Shown one piece after another: positions 1 through 7,276 of a stretch of 36,787 bases of DNA. Both the position numbers and the translations under genes were made by a program. The first letter of the stretch is position 1, and every line of letters begins with the position of its first letter. The stretch covers positions 1 to 36,787 of the forward strand of contig CAZQEZ010000031.1 in the NCBI GenBank assembly GCA_964592475.1, read 5' to 3'. Under the pieces are notes generated by a model, which was given only the letters and a program-made list of their open reading frames with translations, searched no databases and was not told the origin of the DNA. The stretch comes from CAZQEZ01 sp964592475 (lineage in GTDB: Bacteria > Bacteroidota > Bacteroidia > Cytophagales > Cyclobacteriaceae).

Positions 1-53
1 ACCCCTGTTACCAGGATGAAAACCTGGCGTCCTAACCCCTAGACGAACGGGCC
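1..53 (-). tRNA. tRNA-Glu (anticodon TTC), 3' end cut by window edge
   Basis: Read on the minus strand the gene starts at base 53 with GGCCCGT. A D-arm with GTCTAGGGGTTAGGAC follows, then an anticodon stem CCAGG/CCTGG closing the loop TTTTCAT. The anticodon TTC falls on bases 20-18. The T-arm begins (CAGGGGT) but the window ends before the arm and acceptor stem close, so the gene is partial only because of the window boundary. Sequence and anticodon match bacterial tRNA-Glu. Confidence 0.93.
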
Positions 54-224
54 ATTTTGCTCTTCAGAAGTACTTTTGCGTACCCCCTCCGAAAATGTTT
101 TGCAAATATAGAAGTCTTATTTAAAAAAGCAAAACTCATACTTCAATTTTTTGAAAATTATTTTCACTATCTTTTGCTGGTAAAGGATTAAACATTTCTT
201 GCTGGTTTGCTAATGTCTATGTTT

Positions 225-232
225 TATCTTTG
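225..232 (+). promoter_or_regulatory. Bacteroidota -7 box (TATCTTTG) for the epimerase gene
   Basis: TATCTTTG matches the Bacteroidota -7 consensus TAnnTTTG and lies 36 bases before the ATG at 269. A TTTG at 206-209 could be the upstream element, but its spacing of 15 is shorter than the usual 19-21, so only the -7 box is called. Confidence 0.45.
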
Positions 233-268
233 TCTATTCTAAATATTTTTTTATTCTAAAGCTTAAAC

Positions 269-1249
269 ATGAAAATTCTTTTTATAGGTGGCACTGGTAA
301 TATCTCTAACGCATGTACTCGTTTAGCCCTGGATCAGGGTCATGAAGTTTTTCACCTTAACCGTGGCAACCGACCAGCACCGGAAGGAGTACAAACACTA
401 CAGGCGGATATCAATGATGAAAATGCAGTAGATAAAGCTTTAGGCAACCAGGTATTTGATGTGGTTGCTAACTTTATTGCCTTTGTGGAAGAAGATGTGG
501 CCCGCGATTTTCGTTTATTTACCGATCGCACCAGCCAATACATTTTTATCAGTTCGGCTTCGGCTTACCAGAAGCCCCTCTCCCATCCGGTAGTAACAGA
601 ATCAACCCCCCTTAAAAATCCTTTTTGGCAGTATTCCCGTGATAAAATAGCCTGTGAAGATCACCTGATGAAGGTATACCGGGAGAAGAATTTTCCCATC
701 ACCATTGTTAGGCCGTCACTCACTTATGAAACGGTGATTCCGGTAGCCATAGGCGGTTGGACTGAGTATACCATCATTGACCGCATTAAAAAGGGGAAAC
801 CGGTAATTGTACATGGAGACGGTAGTTCCTTATGGACTATTACCCACTCCATCGATTTTGCCAAGGGTTTCAATGGTCTATTTGGTCATCAGCAGGCTAT
901 AGGACACAGTTTTCACATTACCAGTGACGAGCTACTCACCTGGGATCAGATATATGATTCAGTAGCCGCTGCTGCTGGTTTTCCGGCCCAAAAGGTGCAT
1001 ATTCCTTCCGAGTTTATCACCAAATTCGACATCACTCAAACCGGCAACCTAATTGGTGATAAAGCAGTGAGCGTTATATTTGATAATAGTAAAATCAAAA
1101 ATTTTGTGCCGGAATTCAAAGCCACCATACCTTTTAAGCAAGGCATTAAAGGAACAATCGACTGGTTGGAGGCTTCACCGGAAAGAATGGTGATTTCCGA
1201 AGAGACAAACTCGTTTATGGACAAAGTAATTGAAGCTTTTGGTAAATAG
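269..1249 (+). CDS. NAD-dependent epimerase/dehydratase family protein (extended SDR)
   Basis: 326 residues. The N-terminus has a Rossmann dinucleotide-binding motif GGTGNIS at residues 7-13 after a hydrophobic beta strand, and a catalytic pair Y122-x3-K126 (YSRDK) follows an SSAS segment. This is the extended short-chain dehydrogenase/reductase layout used by NAD-dependent nucleotide-sugar epimerases and by the CSP41-like group; the C-terminal half would bind the substrate. There is no signal peptide, so it is cytoplasmic. The substrate cannot be told from sequence. It is monocistronic, with its own -7 box upstream and a strong hairpin downstream, and is convergent with the YceI gene. Confidence 0.85.
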   Translation: MKILFIGGTGNISNACTRLALDQGHEVFHLNRGNRPAPEGVQTLQADINDENAVDKALGNQVFDVVANFIAFVEEDVARDFRLFTDRTSQYIFISSASAYQKPLSHPVVTESTPLKNPFWQYSRDKIACEDHLMKVYREKNFPITIVRPSLTYETVIPVAIGGWTEYTIIDRIKKGKPVIVHGDGSSLWTITHSIDFAKGFNGLFGHQQAIGHSFHITSDELLTWDQIYDSVAAAAGFPAQKVHIPSEFITKFDITQTGNLIGDKAVSVIFDNSKIKNFVPEFKATIPFKQGIKGTIDWLEASPERMVISEETNSFMDKVIEAFGK

Positions 1250-1271
1250 CAATACTCCCGAGAAAAAATAA

Positions 1272-1303
1272 AAAGGCCGGCAATGTAATCATTACCGGCC
1301 TTT
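1272..1303. terminator. Bidirectional hairpin terminator between convergent genes
   Basis: The arms AAAGGCCGGCAATG (1272-1285) and CATTACCGGCCTTT (1290-1303) pair around a 4-base loop, with one G-U pair on the minus-strand RNA. T-rich sequence follows on the minus side (1260s read in reverse). The hairpin lies 22 bases after the epimerase stop and 20 bases after the YceI stop, so it can end both transcripts. Confidence 0.85.
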
Positions 1304-1323
1304 AAAATTACTACTAATAATTA

Positions 1324-1977
1324 TTAAGCAGCATCCATGGGTTGCAAGCTTAAGGCTATTTCTAATTCAATATCATCAGAAAGCACCATGTCTTGAGCAG
1401 GTGATTGAAATGATACATCATATTTAGTTCTGTCAAAAGTAAGAGTACCGGTAGCTTTGCCAGTTTCAGCATCAAATGAAACATTTTCAACAGTTTCCTC
1501 ATTTGTATTACCTCTGATGGTTAAATCGCCAGTTACGGTATTATTGGCGTCATCATATGAAGTAATTACAAACTTTGCAGATGGATATTCTTCAACATTG
1601 AAGAAATCGTCAGAAGATAAATGCCCAATCAATTTTTCCTTTGTCTTCCCTTCTTCAGGGTTGTAATTTTCATCAGTTGGGGTCATACTGGTTAAATCGA
1701 CAACGAACTCGCCACCAACAATCTTGTCACCAGCAACTTGCATGGATCCGTTTTCTAATTTTACAATACCATCATGAGAGTAAACACCTACCATAGTGCC
1801 TTCCCAAACAATTTGGCTTTCATCAGTACTTACAGCCATAGTAACTGTTTCGGCAGGGGTAGTTTCAGTCGATACATTTTCCCCGTCCTCAGTGGAATCT
1901 GTATCGCTTTTCTTAGCATCACATGAAGCTAAAAATAATAAAGCAATTACAAATGATAATAGATCAATTTTTTTCAT
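1324..1977 (-). CDS. YceI-domain lipoprotein
   Basis: 217 residues. It has a lipoprotein signal with lipobox LASC (Cys19), then an acidic, Ser/Thr/Glu-rich linker to about residue 45. The YceI domain follows and starts with the family's typical opening (SQIVWEGTMVG), then a VGGEFVVDLTSM strand, the HLSSDDFFNVEEYPSAKF segment and a TGDLTIRG strand. YceI proteins are lipocalin-like beta barrels that bind isoprenoid-type ligands, and some are stress or base induced. Here it would be anchored in the envelope. It stands alone, and the ligand is unknown. Confidence 0.9.
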   Translation of the reverse strand: MKKIDLLSFVIALLFLASCDAKKSDTDSTEDGENVSTETTPAETVTMAVSTDESQIVWEGTMVGVYSHDGIVKLENGSMQVAGDKIVGGEFVVDLTSMTPTDENYNPEEGKTKEKLIGHLSSDDFFNVEEYPSAKFVITSYDDANNTVTGDLTIRGNTNEETVENVSFDAETGKATGTLTFDRTKYDVSFQSPAQDMVLSDDIELEIALSLQPMDAA

Positions 1978-2140
1978 GAATTTTGAAATTTGGTTTTAAA
2001 TAAATTATAAGTCTGTTAAACAAATCTCTAATTATAATTGTTTCAGCTAATTACGATAAAATATTACATAAAACAGAGTTCCTTATTTTTCTGATATTTT
2101 TTACAATTTAAATAATCAGAATGAATTTAAAAAATATACT

Positions 2141-3034
2141 TTAGGTAATCAGGTTATTTATTTTTAACCCGTCTCGAGCCACTATCTCACCCAATTTCAT
2201 CCAGTTGATCATATCACTTTTTCTAAAATTTAAACCAGTTGGATTGTTGGGATCTAATTCAATGGCGGGAAAAAACTTATAAATCATGCCTCCTTCGTAC
2301 CTATTCAGTGCATTCAAGTCGTTTTCTCTTACATCTTGTATAAAAATTGATATGGCTCTCATAATCACATTGAGCACACTCGTATATTTATCCTGCACTT
2401 GATACAAGGAACCCGGATTATTACTAAGCACAAATATTGTATCAGGATTTTGATCCAGTACTGGTTCCACAGGAATCACATCTCTTAAGCCGCCGTCAAC
2501 AAATTGATAAACTTCACCAGCTATATTAATTTCAATAGGTTTGAGAAAGCCTGCCTGGTTTGTACTAGATATAATTGCCTTTCTTAGCATTGAACCACTC
2601 TCAACTTTTACTAAATCATAATTTCCTTTTTTATCAAACATTTTAGTTGAGAAAACCGTGCGCCTACCTGTTTGTAAATTTACAGATGAAAAACAAACAC
2701 ATTTATTTAAAGCCAGCATTTGCCTGTAAACTTCATCGGTAATATATTGATCTATTTTCCTTTCTAGTGGTAAAGTGTTAAAAATGTAAGGTTTACCTTC
2801 TACAATATTTTTGACTAAATTATCTTGGGTCAAGATGTCCTTATTTTCCACATTAGTGTACTCATTTTCTAAAATATCATAACGACCTACCGCTGCCAAA
2901 GCTGCAATTAATGCTCCGGTACTAGTGCCACTTATTATATCAAATTCGCCATAACCTCTTTCGAATAAAACCTTCAAAACTCCTACACTAAAAGCTCCTT
3001 TGGCACCACCACCACTTGTAATTAATGCATTCAT
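2141..3034 (-). CDS. Patatin-like phospholipase
   Basis: 297 residues. The protein starts directly with the patatin oxyanion loop (SGGGAKG, residues 7-13). The nucleophile elbow GTSTG has Ser38, and the partner Asp is in the DGG motif at Asp180, giving the Ser-Asp dyad of patatin acyl hydrolases. It has no signal peptide, so it is cytoplasmic or peripheral. It lies 11 bases after the secreted protein at 3046-3849 on the same strand, so the two are probably co-transcribed. The expected activity is hydrolysis of lipid acyl chains; the substrate is unknown. No nucleotide cyclase lies nearby, so a CBASS effector role is not supported. Confidence 0.88.
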   Translation of the reverse strand: MNALITSGGGAKGAFSVGVLKVLFERGYGEFDIISGTSTGALIAALAAVGRYDILENEYTNVENKDILTQDNLVKNIVEGKPYIFNTLPLERKIDQYITDEVYRQMLALNKCVCFSSVNLQTGRRTVFSTKMFDKKGNYDLVKVESGSMLRKAIISSTNQAGFLKPIEINIAGEVYQFVDGGLRDVIPVEPVLDQNPDTIFVLSNNPGSLYQVQDKYTSVLNVIMRAISIFIQDVRENDLNALNRYEGGMIYKFFPAIELDPNNPTGLNFRKSDMINWMKLGEIVARDGLKINNLIT

Positions 3035-3045
3035 TGATAAAAAAA

Positions 3046-3849
3046 TTAAAATATATCGACTAAATTAAAAGAAAACCCGGAATACAAATAATAATATCCG
3101 GGATTTGATTGATAACCAACATTTAAAATATTTATACCAAAAGCATAAGTTTCAAATGAAATTCCTGATTCTAGCATGAAAATATTTTGATTAAAATTAG
3201 ATTGTATATGTACTTTTAAGGTACCTATATTAACCAAAGCAGGTTCTATGTCAGTAATTTTATATGCTATCCTTGCCGAAATCAAGTAGTCTAAATTGGT
3301 ATATTGATAAAAAACTGTACCGCCTATTGATACTCTGAATTTAGGCTCATCTCTCCCTATTGTTGTACCTAGCAATAAATTCAAATTACCCATATAACTT
3401 TCTGTATCTTTAAATAAATCAGTCACTCCAAAAAAATTAGTATTTACAAATAGGCTGAATCTGCTTCTAAAATTAGGCGATGGAAGATCAGTAGGGGGAG
3501 TATTAAGGCCCCTGAAATATACTAGCCAATTATAAATATGTTGATTTTCTATTATGAAGGATATCAAACATTCAGATAGATCATCATTCGGAAAATAATA
3601 TGCTTTTAATTCCTTATAAATCTGTTCTAGTGTTATTGTTTCATAATAATTTAATGAGTCGGCATATTGATCAATTATTTCCTGAAATGTATATTCACCA
3701 TTGGGAGGTTTATCAAGCTTTATAAAAATAGTATTGATTTTACTTGATAAATCCTTTGTTCTTTTTATACAGCTTACATCCGTACAACAGTCTTGAGACT
3801 GAACTTCTAATGTGCTTAAAAGTAAGGTTAATATCAATAGATACTTCAT
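3046..3849 (-). CDS. Exported beta-rich protein of unknown function, upstream of the patatin gene
   Basis: 267 residues, family not recognised. A signal peptide is visible (residues 1-18, ending SQD), followed by a cysteine-rich start (DCCTDVSC). About residues 25-125 look helical and polar. The second half has alternating polar/aromatic strands (RFSLFVNTNFF, FRVSIGGTVFYQY, YYYLYSGFSF) and the last residue is Phe, both typical of outer-membrane barrels, so a small barrel is a fair inference. It is the first gene of a two-gene unit with the patatin gene 11 bases downstream. Confidence 0.7.
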   Translation of the reverse strand: MKYLLILTLLLSTLEVQSQDCCTDVSCIKRTKDLSSKINTIFIKLDKPPNGEYTFQEIIDQYADSLNYYETITLEQIYKELKAYYFPNDDLSECLISFIIENQHIYNWLVYFRGLNTPPTDLPSPNFRSRFSLFVNTNFFGVTDLFKDTESYMGNLNLLLGTTIGRDEPKFRVSIGGTVFYQYTNLDYLISARIAYKITDIEPALVNIGTLKVHIQSNFNQNIFMLESGISFETYAFGINILNVGYQSNPGYYYLYSGFSFNLVDIF

Positions 3850-4037
3850 CTATATAGAGTTTAAATGTAAAAGTAATTAAAATTTAAATAAAGAAGTATT
3901 TCATTTTAAAATTTTATCTTATTTAAATAAAGTAGATGTAAAATAACGCAAACCTTAAATACCAGCTGCATAATTTCACTTATTAACTCTTACAATACTT
4001 TTTATAGATAGATTAGGGACAAACAATTTTAGCTTCA

Positions 4038-4440
4038 TTATTTCTCTTTTTTAATGTCGGAAGTATCGGCCAAATGCGCAGGTTTGAAATCAGACGCCTG
4101 CTTGATTGTTTTTTCATCTCCGGTATCCGGATCGCTATAAGTTCTCTCCGAAACTATGATCGAGACATCTTTATTCGGCAACTGCTTTGAATCTACTTCG
4201 TCCCCTTCTTCAATATTAAAACCTACTGCTTCAAACAATGCTACAATCTGCGGAAAACCCGGTTCTGAATTATAAAACCGGTGCATGATAAAATCATCAT
4301 CATTCTCAAATCTGCAGGCAAAAAACGGGATATTTTTTTTCTCACTTAGTCCATCTTCCACAGCGGTGATCGTTACGGTATGTCTGCCATTTTCTAAAAA
4401 TGGCTTATCTTGTCCTTGATTTACTTAAATAAATCTTCAT
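4038..4440 (-). pseudogene. Small gene with an apparent frameshift near its 5' end; function unknown
   Basis: The long open frame (residues from GTG 4361 to stop 4038) extends upstream without a usable start to a stop at 4425-4427, reading QDKPFLENGRHTVTITAVED before the GTG. In another frame there is a good start: AAGGAG six bases before ATG at 4440, encoding MKIYLSKS and then a stop. The two parts join if one base is skipped at about 4405-4425, giving some 133 residues. It is therefore a frameshifted gene or has a sequencing/assembly indel next to the scaffold gap. The product is acidic, soluble and unrecognised; the segment RFYNSEPGFP vaguely recalls small phage-type proteins, but no family is claimed. 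Confidence 0.55.
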
Positions 4441-4477
4441 AATTTCTCCTTATTCTTTACTTTAATAAAAAACAATT

Positions 4478-4687
4478 TACCTATATTGTCAAGGATTTTA
4501 AAAATATGGCAATAAATAATACTGCCAAGTGCNNNNNNNNNNNNNNNNNNNNNNNNNNNNNNNNNNNNNNNNNNNNNNNNNNNNNNNNNNNNNNNNNNNN
4601 NNNNNNNNNNNNNNNNNNNNNNNNNNNNNNNNTACCTATATTGTCAAGGATTTTAAAAATATGGCAATAAATAATACTGCCAAGTGC
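4478..4687. other. Scaffold gap of 100 N flanked by an identical 55-bp overlap
   Basis: Bases 4478-4532 and 4633-4687 are the same 55 bp, and N fills 4533-4632. Identical ends of exactly the same length at both gaps of the window indicate contigs that overlap by the assembler k-mer. The true sequence is probably one copy with no gap, which would bring the AraC stop and the small gene at 4440 about 155 bases closer. Confidence 0.88.
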
Positions 4688-4708
4688 GCTAAGAAATTAT
4701 ATTTTTTA

Positions 4709-5581
4709 TTATATCTTCTTATATTCTACCTGGTACATTTGCGGCGTTTTTCCGGTTATCCGTTTAAACTGGCGGTTAAAATTGGAGATGTTGTTGAAGC
4801 CTGATTCATAGCAGATTTGGCTCACATTCAGGTTGCCATCGATCAGCAGCTTACAGGCATAGCCGATGCGGGTTTCATTCACGAAATGGGTGAATGTTTT
4901 TTTTGTAGCATTTTTAAAATAGCGGCAAAAAGCAGCTTCATTCATATGAGCCAGGGCAGCCACCTGAGCCAGAGAGATTTCCTGGCTGAAATTATTGATA
5001 ATATAATCATATATGCGATTGATCTTTTCCAGATTAGAATCTTTATAAGCATTGGTAAAACCGGCAGTACTGAGCTTTTCTATATCATTGCTGTGGGCCA
5101 TCAGATTGAGTATTTGGAAAAGTGTCAATAATTTATCTCCATCAGGCATGGTTTGCATGGCAATCATCTTTTCTTTGATCCGCTTTTTACATTCCCCATT
5201 AAATCGGATACCCCGTTTTGACGTTTCCAGCAAATCTTTTACTGCCTGCATTTCAGGCATCAGGAAGAAATCCTTTCCGGCAAAATCGGTTAGGAAATGG
5301 ATGTTGATCACATCGGCATATAGGTCGGGCAACCCTTCGTAGTATATGGGATCATTTTTCCATACATGCGGCAGGTTAGCTCCTACTAAAACCAGGTCTT
5401 CATCGTTAAAACTTTGAATGTTATCACCAACAAAGCGAGTTCCGCTTCCTTTCAGGATCAGGTTAATTTCCAGTTCCTGGTGGTAGTGCCATTGATCATA
5501 CATGTGCGGCACGATGGCATGATTCATCTTGAAGGAGGATTCGTGAGAGCGTGTATTTTTCTTCAGGTATAAAGCTTGCAT
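4709..5581 (-). CDS. AraC-family transcriptional regulator
   Basis: 290 residues from the ATG at 5581. The frame is open further upstream, but that extension is hydrophobic and covers the promoter region, and this ATG sits about 20 bases after a minus-strand -7 box. Residues 30-55 form a cupin-type sensing domain (WHYHQELEINLILKGSG...). Residues about 190-285 are the double helix-turn-helix DNA-binding domain, including ISLAQVAALAHM and FNNISNFNRQFKRITGKTP. It is divergent from the glycosidase operon, and the shared intergenic region carries paired direct repeats, so it very likely senses a sugar or uronate and activates that operon. Effector unknown. Confidence 0.92.
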   Translation of the reverse strand: MQALYLKKNTRSHESSFKMNHAIVPHMYDQWHYHQELEINLILKGSGTRFVGDNIQSFNDEDLVLVGANLPHVWKNDPIYYEGLPDLYADVINIHFLTDFAGKDFFLMPEMQAVKDLLETSKRGIRFNGECKKRIKEKMIAMQTMPDGDKLLTLFQILNLMAHSNDIEKLSTAGFTNAYKDSNLEKINRIYDYIINNFSQEISLAQVAALAHMNEAAFCRYFKNATKKTFTHFVNETRIGYACKLLIDGNLNVSQICYESGFNNISNFNRQFKRITGKTPQMYQVEYKKI

Positions 5582-5602
5582 ATTGTACAAAAGTTGCAAA
5601 AT

Positions 5603-5610
5603 CAAATATA
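5603..5610 (-). promoter_or_regulatory. -7 box (TATATTTG) for the AraC gene
   Basis: On the minus strand TATATTTG matches TAnnTTTG and lies about 21 bases before the ATG at 5581, giving a short leader of about 15 bases. It overlaps the TTGCAAAA motif region (5594-5601), which would allow autoregulation. Confidence 0.4.
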
Positions 5611-5621
5611 CGAGAAAAAAT

Positions 5622-5652
5622 TTGGCAAAAAAAGTATAATGGTTGGCAAAAA
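5622..5652. promoter_or_regulatory. Paired direct repeats, likely AraC-type operator
   Basis: TTGGCAAAAA occurs at 5622-5631 and again at 5643-5652, 21 bp apart, which is two helical turns and the usual spacing of AraC-family half-sites. A related TTGCAAAA lies at 5594-5601. The pair sits between the divergent AraC and glycosidase promoters, about 30 bp upstream of the glycosidase -7 box. That box has no good -33 element, as expected for an activator-dependent promoter. Confidence 0.55.
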
Positions 5653-5681
5653 TAATATTCACATATCTTGATGGGATATGA

Positions 5682-5689
5682 TAAATTTG
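5682..5689 (+). promoter_or_regulatory. -7 box (TAAATTTG) for the glycosidase operon
   Basis: TAAATTTG matches TAnnTTTG and lies 41 bases before the ATG at 5731. No TTG at the usual 19-21 base spacing was found upstream, so dependence on the activator repeats at 5622-5652 is inferred. Confidence 0.5.
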
Positions 5690-5730
5690 TAATACTTGAA
5701 TAAATATCATCATTGTTATTTAATAAACCC

Positions 5731-7268
5731 ATGAAATTAGCTGTTTTTTTTATATTATCCTTAATAGTCAGTTCCGCTTTAGCCCAGGATATCTCATTTT
5801 CAAAGTTAGGGAAAGTAAAACCACGCCATGCCCGTGAAATAGAAGCCTCCAACTGGGGCGTAGGCGCTGAAACCATGGACCGCGATTACACCATTTATGA
5901 AAACTGGCAGGAATATCTTGGCCCGCTGGGAGTAAAAAAAGCACGCCTGCAATCGGGCTGGGCCAAAACAGAAAAAGTAATCGGCCAATACGATTTTGGC
6001 TGGCTGGACAGCATGGTATATGGAGTGGTAGCACTAGATGTAGAGCCATGGATCAATATCTGCTATGGCAATCCTATTTATAAAGATGGTGGTGGCACAA
6101 AGCTAGGCGCTACCATGCCCAAAGCCCCTCAAACGATCNNNNNNNNNNNNNNNNNNNNNNNNNNNNNNNNNNNNNNNNNNNNNNNNNNNNNNNNNNNNNN
6201 NNNNNNNNNNNNNNNNNNNNNNNNNNNNNNNNNNNNNNAGATGGTGGTGGCACAAAGCTAGGCGCTACCATGCCCAAAGCCCCTCAAACGATCGATGCCT
6301 ATAAAAAATATGCCGAACTACTGGTAACCCGCTACAAAGATGTGGTGGACGAATGGGAAATCTGGAACGAGGGTGTAAGACAAGATAATAGCATGGACGA
6401 TTACCTGGCCATTTTCGTGCCTACTGCTGAGGCCATCAAAGCCATTCAACCGGAAGCAAAAATTCTGGGGCTGGCTACTGCTGGTATTAAGCCGGAACAT
6501 GGAGAGGAGTTTTGTGCCAAATTACTAGCCATGGGCAAATTGCACCTGGTGGACGAAATCACCTACCATCCTTATCGCAAAAACCCTGATGAAGTATATG
6601 AAGAAGTATTGAAACTAAGGGCCAATGTGAGAAAATATTCTGACCGGATTGAGATCAGACAGGGGGAAAATGGCGCTCCTTCCGAGTTCAGAAATATAAA
6701 AGCCCTCAGTAAATACGACTGGACAGAATTATCCCAAGCCAAATGGGCGCTGAGGAGACTATTAGGAGACCTGGGCAGGAATATCGAGTCCTCCTATTTT
6801 GCCATCATGGATATGAATTATCCGGACGAGATCAACCGTAAGGGACTATTGCATGCCACCGAAGAGCAAACGGTGGATCATGTAAAACCTGCCTATTACG
6901 CTGTACAGCATCTCACTTCCATTTTTGATAACACTTTGCATAAAATAGACAATTTCGCCTACCAGGCTAATAATCAGCTGTCGATGAGTGTATTTGCTTA
7001 TGAAAATAAATATACCAATCAGCAAGTAGTCACCCTTTGGTTTGATAGTGATATTCCTTCAGATTCTAATAAAAAAACAGCGGTAGATTTTACTTTTTAC
7101 CAGGGTCAATTTACTGAGCCGGTTTATGTAGACTTAAGAACCGGTGAGGTATTTGAAATACCGGCAAAAAATTGGAGTAAGAAAGGAACTACCTATCAAT
7201 TTAAGGATATTCCGGTGTACGATTCGCCGGTGCTGATCGCGGATAAATCGAATGTAATCATTGAATAA
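5731..7268 (+). CDS. Secreted clan GH-A-like glycoside hydrolase, first of a tandem pair (interrupted by scaffold gap)
   Basis: The ATG at 5731 begins a Sec signal (MKLAVFFILSLIVSSALAQD). The frame runs into the N gap at 6139 and continues after it. Collapsing the 55-bp overlap and the Ns restores a single frame of about 460 residues, matching the 465-residue paralog next door. Clan GH-A hallmarks are visible in collapsed numbering: WEIWNE with a probable acid/base Glu162, and RQGENG with a probable nucleophile Glu261, about 100 residues apart. A beta-rich C-terminal region ends the protein. The closest resemblance is to GH39-type beta-xylosidases, but the family is not certain. It is the first gene of the operon that also holds the PhoD-like and GH115-like genes. 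Confidence 0.8.
6084..6293. other. Scaffold gap of 100 N flanked by an identical 55-bp overlap, inside a CDS
   Basis: Bases 6084-6138 and 6239-6293 are identical (55 bp) and N fills 6139-6238. Removing one copy plus the Ns (155 bases) keeps the reading frame of the enclosing glycosidase. This supports a contig overlap and not a real duplication or missing segment. Confidence 0.92.
7086..7249 (+). repeat. 3' segment nearly identical to 8492-8655
   Basis: This 164-bp stretch at the 3' end of the first glycosidase matches 8492-8655 of its paralog with about 9 mismatches counted by eye. The first ~95 bases have a single mismatch. Upstream of it the two genes are clearly diverged. It encodes the C-terminal strands from DFTFYQGQF to VLIADKS. 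Confidence 0.85.
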
Positions 7269-7276
7269 AGTTAATT

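Noticed and set aside
2141..3034. Patatin as a CBASS (CapV-type) defence effector
   Set aside because: No CD-NTase or other defence gene lies next to it; the neighbour is an exported protein.
4038..4440. Prophage remnant, because the small acidic protein recalls phage proteins
   Set aside because: No other phage gene, integrase or attachment site was seen nearby.
5731..6293. Two separate partial genes around the N gap
   Set aside because: Joining the identical 55-bp overlap restores one frame with the same length as the neighbouring paralog.
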